Assembly: GCA_018398765.1 (NCBI GenBank)
Contig: JAHBMJ010004820.1
Span: forward strand, 43,311-107,310
Direction of reading: 5' to 3'
From: Chromera velia
Lineage: Eukaryota; Sar; Chromeraceae
DNA: 64,000 bases
Within the stretch, counting starts at the first letter, position 1; each line of letters starts with the position of its first letter. The notes below the pieces were generated by a model. It saw only the letters and a program-made list of their open reading frames with translations, ran no database searches and was not told the origin of the DNA. The translations under genes were made by a program, and so were the position numbers. Positions 57,001 to 64,000 of the stretch are shown one piece after another.

Positions 57001-58824
57001 GCAGAGAGTTTTGCCTTCTCAATGAAGACAGATGAATTGTGGGGGGAAAGGGACTCATGTGCGATAGCAATAAACATGCTGTCTGAATTCTCATTCAATT
57101 GAGTAGAGGAAGAGAGAGAGAGAACATGCACTACATGGACACCGCCTCTCTCACACAAACGCACGCGCACAGGCACCCCCCCCTGCCCAGGAAATTCAAC
57201 CCAAAAGGGGGAGACAACTTTCTGCATCCTACAGCCCCTCACAGAGAGAAGAGAGGTGAGCACTGATGATTTAAAAGCTCCTTTGAAGAGAGGATGAACG
57301 GGATGATCTCCATCCACCCCTTTGAGGACAGGAACTGCCTCCACCTCTTCAGTACAAACCATCTCCCCCCCAGAAGCTTCCTTATACTGAAACTCACGAG
57401 GGCGACAGGAAACAATCGAGTCCTCCAGATCCCCCCCGATCAAATGCCGACTGCAACCAGTGTCAGTAACAGGGAATTTCTTTCTCTACACCCATCTCGA
57501 GTCCTCTTTTCCCTCCGCTGCCCCCACATGCTCCACCTCTCCACCTTCATCATTTGCAGTGCTGAGGGGCCCGAAAGAATTTCGGAGGCGGATCCCCCCC
57601 CCAGCCCACACATCTCTCAACCCTCCTAAGCATAGTCAGGGGCAGCCGCTACTGCCCCCTCCCCCCCTAGAGTTCTTTTTGCACACAGGGGCCCTGTCCT
57701 AATGCCCCTTTTCTCTGCACACCCTGCACGGGGGGGCGTCTTCCTGCGTAGCTCGACACTGAACAGAGACAGAGTGCCGATTACCGTAAGTGCGGCACAC
57801 AGGAGGGGACTGAGAAGAGGAAGAACCAGACCCCCTCCCCCTAGACTGTCCATTCTGCACACCCGACTGTCCGTTAAATGCGCCGTTTGCCCTCTCAACC
57901 CCTTCCGAACCTTTCTCTCTCTCCTGTTTCTGCTCTGTTTGGGGGCTGTCAGTCAGAGCAAATTTTTTTAGGATCTTTTGCAGCATCAAAAATTTAATGC
58001 GGGAAAGGGAGAGGTTGTCGAGTTCGGCAATGTTGTCTGCCTCTTCAAAGACGTCATCGGGAAGCGCACGGAGGACCTCTTTGCGCTGCTCTCGAGTGAA
58101 CGAATTCAGGACATTGGGGACCAGGCTGTCCTCGTTGATACGGTATTTCTTTTTTTATGCATCACCAAGAAGCTGATCAAACCTCTTGTGAATGATGTAG
58201 TAGGAGAAGACAAGGCCAGAGCGGACAACAGGTAGGCCGTCTCTGTCAAGCTTCTCGCAGTGGTAGGGGAAAAACTGGATACGGAGGGCGATCTTGCTCT
58301 CTACGTTAAAGGTGACGAGGCCGTACTCTTTCTTCAGAGCACGAGGGATGCTCTCTGCATATACACCCCGACCCAGCAGCCTCTGGATATCAGCGCTCAC
58401 AACTATGTTCTCGATCTTGTCGTAGCAAACCTTCATTTTGTTTCTCCAACTTTCGAGATCAGGAAATCTTTCTCGAGGGAGCTGGTCGTTGCAGAAATTC
58501 TCCTACTTCTAGGCCCACTCCTTAATGTTGTCTTTCCCCTTTATCTGGGGAACGGCAGCGAAGTCCACCTTCACGTACCAGTAGGAAGACAAAACAAGGG
58601 CAAAAGGGGCCTCTTCCTCCTCCTCATCTGTTTTTGGAGATAAAGCAATAGTAGGAGACGGCACGACCGGAGCTATAGAGAGAGAAGGAGCAAGAGCAGC
58701 TATTCCTTACTGAATCCCCTTTTGGATAGAGGAATCAATCAAAGACTGTAAGTCTTTTCGGAAATATCTTACTATCATGCGGCGGCGGAACTGGCGGCGG
58801 GCAATCCTATACTGAGCCCTTATA

Positions 58825-59712
58825 AAGTAGTCTCAGGTTTTCAAATAATCCTAAAACCTAACTATGTATATAGCAACTATACTAGCCATTCGACTAGCAG
58901 TTCAAATTATTCAATTAATATTACTATCAAGATGTCGTATTACCGATTATACGGAAAAATAAGCCGCTTTATTATATAAGCGCCGTATTAAGTGGAAGTG
59001 TGCAACCCGGCCTAGGTGCAACCCCCGGAGGATTAGCACCGGACAGAGACGAGTCACATTTCACGGTTCCCACAATTCCTTGTCTTTCCGCGCAAGCTCT
59101 ACCAACCCCCTAGCTCCCTTCCCCTAGGTTCTTTCCGTAGAAAAGACCCCCCCAAGAGAACGCCGTGGGGCAATCCAATAGAAAGCAGCTAGATCGATTA
59201 TTTCTTCCTAGATTTCTTCCTTCCTCCCCTTTCTGTCGTTGCTTGCATATTTGCTTCTCTCGTTCTTGCATGTCCATGGGCTGCTGGGAGCTCGGCCCCA
59301 CTTGCGCAGCCAAGCCATTCATTCATTCATTCATTCATTCATTCATTCATTCTTCCTCTCTCCGAATCTTCCGCCCGTCTATCCTGACTGCCTGCTTATT
59401 TATCCGTCTGTCTGTTCGTCCGTCTGTCTCATTTTCTGTTTCCCTTTCTGTTTCTCTCAGCGCCTCTCTTTTTTTCTCCCGCTGGGCTCATGCCTATGCC
59501 TGTTGCACTCAGGAGAGAACAATCGACGGAGGAATCACAAAAAACAGACAGAAATGATAAAAAATCGTCGACTGATTTCCCCCCCCTCGCCCATCCATCT
59601 ACTGATCAATGCAACTCCAGCATGCATGCAGGCAGGCCCCCAGACCCCCAAACAGAAAACATGCAACCCCCCCCACCTCACCTAGCTCCCCCTTTCGCCA
59701 TGATTTCAGATC
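58825..59712. other. Intergenic, no gene recognised
   Basis: AT-rich to about 59000, then mixed. An (ATTC)n microsatellite lies at about 59316-59352. It probably includes the 3' UTR of the cytochrome b5-related gene. Confidence 0.5.
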
Positions 59713-61781
59713 TCACTGAGGCGCCTCGCTGGAAACAACGTACTGCTTCGGAGACGTACGGAGCATGTGCGAGAGAAATCCACTGAAAAGACTAATCCAA
59801 GGTCTTCTTTGCCTCGACCCATAATACCCCCTGCCCCCCTTTTTTCCCTTCCCCTTCTCGCACCCCGTCCCCGGGTGTTGACTCCCAAAGGCAGAATCTC
59901 CCCACACGATCCCGGCTTTCGCACAGGCCCTGTCGACCTCTGCCTCCAGTGCGGGAAAGAGAGCGGCATCTATTGTCGGGAATAAGTGATGCAGGGTGTG
60001 GTCGCCAAATGTGCAGAGTGCAACAGTGAGGCGGAACCACTCAAAGGGAGACAGGCCTCTGTGTCCTTCTGCAGCCTCTCTTTCCTCCCCCTGCAGCACG
60101 CCCCCCCTAGCAAATGAAATCTCTGCAGTATCTCTGCAAGCTGCCATCTGGAAGATGCCGAAATCCGTCGGAGAAGGAGGTCCTCTCGAGACTCTTTCTC
60201 CTTCTTTCAAGTTCTCCCTTCCGTCTCCTTCTGTGAACACAATCTCACCATCCCCCTCATGCCAACATTCACTATTGTGGTGCTGCCCTGCGTACATTGC
60301 CACTGCCATGAAGACAACCGAGCCAGAAACCCACATAGACACAAAGGAGATGAGCGAAGACCAACAGACAGAGAGACAGATCAGAAAGGAGGGTGATGAG
60401 TGAGAGGCCAAATTGGCCAAAAAGAACCACAACCAGAGGAAAAATGGGAACAATTGTGCAAATTGAAAAGAACACGCCCCCTCTTTCACACGAATCCACC
60501 GAGAGATCCATCCGTTCGGCAGAGCGACAGAGAAATACAGAAGTTGAATGAGGATATGTTTGACCTCTACAGGCAACCACTTGACGCTTTGTTCAACGTC
60601 ACGAAACCAGTCAGGTCGTGGCATGGCAGGCAGAGTGTGGAGGGAAGGTTCGACCATTGTGATCTCAAAGTCCAAAGAGGAGTTGGTGTACATGTGATGG
60701 GACATCACGTGGGAAATTCGGAAATCGAACGAGGATGCCCCGAGGAGATCAAAACAGAACATTCGCCAATTGTCACCCTGATGGAAAAAATTATGGGCGA
60801 TAGTTGCAAGGCAAGAGAGAAGGAACCCCCCCACGACCGCCATAGGAAGAGACCTCCAATATCCTGCCATCCAACAGGAAGAGAGAAAGAGAACAAGACA
60901 GACATCCGATACAAGCTTCGAACGGGCCTTGACCCTCTCCACATCCATTTTGCGAAGTTGCCCAGACACCCCCTTACGTAGATCGTCATAGAACGAGTCT
61001 CTCTGGAAAGTTAGAGGAGACTGACGGGGAGGTAGGGATCTCCCGTCTCCCTTTGCCCCCCCCCTCTCTGAAGGAATGTATTCGAATTGACGCATCACTG
61101 CCTGTGCCTTCTCGAGGTGGGGATGAGAAGACTCGAACAATTCAGTGATGTCCATTCCTGCAAACAAATCAAGGGGGGGGTGGGGGGACAGAGAGTTTGT
61201 TTAGATTATTGTCTTTCTTTTTTCCCTAACAGAAGCACTATGGTTGTGTTCGTTCGTGCATTCGTGATACTTCCCCTTCATTTGACCGAGACATGGATAC
61301 AGAATTCAATTTCTGCACGTGAAACCAAATCGCTGAGCGGTTCTATAGACATTCAAGTACCCTGCAGTATTCAAGGACTTGATGTAGACACAGTGAGACA
61401 GGGAATGCGTTGACGTCAAAATGAGAAAGAATTCCACATCCAGTCACTTCCATTTCACGATACATTTGCTGTTTCAGGAGCAAGCCCACCTCTGGTGAGT
61501 TCGATCCACGATCTCCCTCCCGGATGAAGTTGAGCGAATTTCTCCAAGTCATACAGACGGTCATGAACTCTCCAGAGGCCCCCAATGCGGGAGTCCTTCA
61601 CCCTCCCCTGTAGCCATTGCTCTGCAGAAAATTGACTGCCCCGAAAAGCGGGTTTAGCAGGAAAACCAGAGCTGTACCTGAGCACGGAGGCACCGGGTCC
61701 CTCGTCAGACAGAGACTCGAAAAGGCTGTCTCCCTTTTGGGGATCCGAAACCCCGGAAGGTCTGGAGGCTGCGGGGCTCAT
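59713..61781 (-). CDS. Cytochrome b5-related protein (b5 domain plus membrane desaturase domain)
   Basis: Two exons on the minus strand, 61490-61781 and 59713-61157, with a GTGGGC donor, a TTTGCAG acceptor and matching phase 1; 578 residues, stop TGA. The b5 domain has the haem motif LHPGG and GMDITELFESSHP, which spans the intron. The desaturase-like domain has membrane helices and three His boxes: HNFFHQGDNWRM, HVMSHHMYTNSS and FGDHTLHHLFPTID. The DFGIFQ and FGDHTLHHLFPTID stretches match the insect-type cytochrome b5-related family better than classic front-end desaturases. It should sit in the ER membrane and use electrons through its b5 domain to oxidise a lipid; the substrate is unknown. 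It has a Lys/Gly-rich C-terminal extension. An insert of about 70 residues before the third box is acidic and variable. Confidence 0.9.
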
Positions 61782-62864
61782 CGTTTAAACATCGCTCTGC
61801 TTCTTCAAACTGCTAAAGAGCTCAAACGAGCTGTGTTTTTCTTCAGATGTCCTCTTTGACAATACTTCGAGGGGTGTCTCGGGAAACAAGCAGCAGAATT
61901 TTTTACCGCGCCAGCCGTCTCCAAGCTTGGATGCTGTTACCCTCCCCCGCCACGAAGGTCAATCAATCTCCTACCTGAACACAGCGCACAGGGAAGCTAG
62001 GTGCAGAGGTGACTGCTGAGATTGTCGGTATATGGTACATAGCTCGTTGAATTTCGCCTAAAGTCTTTCGAATCACTTCGAATCATGCATGATCTTTTTG
62101 ATTCAATATGTGCACGCTCATGGCGGCGGCGCGCGTACACATAACCCGGCCGGCCCGGCCGGGGCTGCGGGGCCGCGGCGCCATGCGCATTCACGTTAAA
62201 TTATTAAACGTACGGGCTCATATGCATGTAGTGCGCGCCGCCACGAACGCGCATGTTTCTGATCGACAATTAAGCTTCGACTCGCGATCAGCTATAGTGC
62301 ATGAATATAGAATGCATGCAGTGCTCTTTCCGATCTATACGTATACGTACGTCGATTCTACGATGAGTCAAGGAGTGTTCCAATGTATGTACGTCCATTG
62401 CAAGTTCTCAAGAAACGTACTTGCTCGCTGTGAGGTGTCAAAGTGCAACGTCATGTCTGAGAGGTTCCACACAAAGTTTAGATGAACAACAGTTGTTTCG
62501 TATTGAATCTCAGTTACCCTGCTTGACGCACACTCATCGCGCAGGGATTCGGCCGGCGATGCAGGCAGCTTCCTCCCATGCTGTACCTAGCATTCCAGTG
62601 TGTATTGGCAGGGAGCCATCTTCCTGTTGCGCGAGCTTTTGATAGACTCTAGTGACTTGTATTTCAACCCTGTTGCACAGTTCCAAAAAGAGCCAACCAT
62701 CTGTACATAGGGAATGTCTTACTTCACCTTCTGGGAGGGCGACCCCTCCGCTTGGGTTGTGCCCACTGTTTTTGGAGGTGAGGTCTGGGGTCTGCTCAGA
62801 TCTTAGTCAGACTTTGGCAGGACTATGCACGAAAGAAAGGGAATGACCTTCACATCCCCTTTTC
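61782..62864. promoter_or_regulatory. Divergent intergenic region with GC-rich island
   Basis: At about 62115-62185 there is a G/C patch (GGCGGCGGCGCGCGT, CCGGCCGGCCCGGCCGGGG), next to TATGCATG-type words and CGTACG/GTATACGTAC palindromes (62335-62352). It lies between the b5-related gene (minus) and the small membrane protein (plus). The promoter function is inferred from position. Confidence 0.4.
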
Positions 62865-63511
62865 ATGCATTTCATGAATAACATGCATGCAGGAATCTTC
62901 TTGATTCTCTCCTTGGTCTGTTGCTTTCTCCAGTGGAACAACAAGAAAGTCAACAGAGAACTGGGACAAGACCTCAAGAAAGCAGAAGGAGAACGGGTAA
63001 GCCTTCTCATGACAAACCTCTCACGCACCCTTCTCCTTTTCCCTCTTCCCTCCTTTCTGCATGCACACATGATTGTCCTCCTAGTTGACTGCTAGAGCGC
63101 CGGTAGGGGGGGAGTCGCAAGGGACGATCCGGTCAAGAGAAACGTGAGAGGAAAATTTCTCACTTCAGCGTTTTCTTTTGTTCAGACTCTGTCGAGCCAC
63201 TCATTTACCCCAGCAACTCGTTGCGTCAATGCCATGCATTTACTTCTGCTCCTTCAAGATGCACTAATATGTTGCAGGACCAGGTTTCTTCCTACTTGAC
63301 CGAGGCAGACACAAAATTTCGGACAGAGCTTGAGCAACGGCAGCGTGACATCCAGACCCAGAGAGAGGCGATACGAGAGATGCGCATGGAGAGAGACTCG
63401 CTGGAAGACGAGCTTCAAGCAAAGGACAGGGAGGCAGAGAGGCTTAGAGCTTCAGTCAGTCACCCAGATAATGTGAAAGTCAGAAGGCTGAATAATCAGA
63501 AAGACGCATGA
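62865..63511 (+). CDS. Small single-pass membrane protein with coiled coil, function unknown
   Basis: Two exons, 62865-62996 and 63278-63511, with donor GTAAGC, acceptor TTGCAG and phase 0; 121 residues ending TGA. After MHFMNNMHA comes one hydrophobic segment (GIFLILSLVCCFLQW), then a basic turn (NNKKVNRELG), then about 70 residues of heptad-rich charged helix (TKFRTELEQRQRDIQTQREA, MRMERDSLEDELQAKDREAE). The short N-terminus and anchor suggest a signal-anchored or tail-out scaffold. The first codons overlap a TGCATGCAG that could instead be a splice acceptor, in which case the start lies further upstream. No family was recognised. Confidence 0.6.
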
Positions 63512-64000
63512 AAAAGCAAGGCCAGACACCAATGCAGGACGAAGGACTGACGCACTATGTTGAGATCAAGAGACGTTGTATGATTGAGTATACCTCTTTG
63601 GGGAGGTTCGGGATTTAGCCTAGACCCAATTCTGTTTTTATTCAAAGTTCAATTGAGCAATCGGGAAACTCGAGAGGACTTAACGGCTTGCAAAAGAAAA
63701 AGAGCAGGCAGATAGATAGATAGACACTCAGACAGATGAACAGAAATAAAAGTGAGAGCATGAAGGAGGGGCGCTGAGTTGTGTCAATAATTAATCGATG
63801 CGAGGCGACTCAGGCGGGAGAAGAGAAGAGAGGAAACTCGTGTGGGAAAGTATGTGTGTGCAGGTGAGTGGGTGGGTGGGTAAATTAATGAATGAATGAA
63901 TGAATGAATGAATGAATGAATGAATGAATAAAAGAACAAGCGACTTGACAAATGGCAAAAAGGAGGACGGAACAAATGAATGAAAAGGAAAGACTCTTGT
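63512..64000. other. 3' flank with microsatellites
   Basis: No gene. A short (GATA)n lies near 63710-63725 and (TGAA)n at about 63887-63929. Confidence 0.6.

Larger units (their letters stand above)
49886..58824 (-). mobile_element. Ty1/copia LTR retrotransposon, decayed and split
   Basis: The order on the minus strand is as in copia elements: gag with zinc knuckle (CRVCREKGH, about 57720), a protease signature DTGCS (about 57450), GAG-pre-integrase with MWHAKFGHATG and CRECREVNK, integrase with QTDNGGEF, reverse transcriptase with SDVRTAFLTAEMKDEVFVRLP and HVDDLLIF, and RNase H with HDGSFS and NSSTSSELCAQHKTV (50730-50330). The 3' LTR is 49886-50124 (239 bp, TG...CA in element orientation) after a purine tract. 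Only about 60 bp of the 5' LTR remain (58764-58824). Several stops and frameshifts occur, including TAG in VVKGF-TAG-DDQ. A 3.5-kb TIR element interrupts it between RT and RNase H. Confidence 0.9.

Noticed and set aside
1-64000. tRNA, rRNA or other classical RNA genes
   Set aside because: No cloverleaf with conserved A/B-box words and no rRNA-like block was seen on either strand by eye.

Overview
This is nuclear DNA from a microbial eukaryote. Genes are split by GT-AG introns of roughly 100 to 1,100 bases, density is low (about nine recognisable host genes in 64 kb), and the space between them is filled with LINE, copia, LTR and TIR/foldback elements and long microsatellites. A plant/protist-type hybrid histidine kinase beside animal-like families (CHID1, cytochrome b5-related protein, CHCHD2) points to an alga or other protist. 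The style recalls a chromerid such as Chromera velia, but nothing here proves a species. All four assembly gaps abut poly-C runs.

Layout. 0-1.2 kb: last exon of a ureidoglycolate-lyase-like gene. 1.3-2.6 kb: two non-autonomous elements. 4.3-5.7 kb (minus): CHCHD2/10-like intermembrane-space protein. 6.7-9.2 kb (plus): divergent aquaporin. 9.3-10.3 kb: a 462-bp foldback and a MITE. 10.6-16.3 kb: a nearly full-length LINE flanked by 417-bp duplications of the end of the next gene. 16.0-18.7 kb (minus): CHID1-like GH18 protein. 20.3-34.9 kb (plus): a membrane hybrid histidine kinase, scattered over 14 kb by an LTR-like repeat pair, a small LTR element, a second LINE and two 9-bp-TSD elements, and carrying premature stops. 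36.5-40.0 kb (minus): four-exon unknown protein. 41.1-42.7 kb (minus): RS-rich protein. 43.3-44.3 kb (plus): NADH-cytochrome b5 reductase. 47.8-49.1 kb: TIR element. 49.9-58.8 kb (minus): decayed copia element split by a 3.5-kb TIR element. 59.7-61.8 kb (minus): cytochrome b5-related desaturase-like protein. 62.9-63.5 kb (plus): small membrane coiled-coil protein.

Recurrent themes. Four head-to-head gene pairs (CHCHD/aquaporin, CHID1/kinase, RS protein/b5 reductase, b5-desaturase/small membrane protein) each have a short very GC-rich island in the shared intergenic space. Five TIR elements of three families have 9-bp target duplications (Mutator-like). All four in-frame stops of the 10-15 kb LINE are TAG, several TAGs elsewhere sit where the protein family has Gln, and the non-genic copy of the 417-bp duplication is A/T at all seven differences from the genic copy. 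The simplest explanation is deamination of methylated cytosine in repeats; recoding of UAG is the alternative. The b5 reductase and the b5-domain desaturase could belong to one ER electron-transfer chain, but they are 15 kb apart and this is only biochemical inference.
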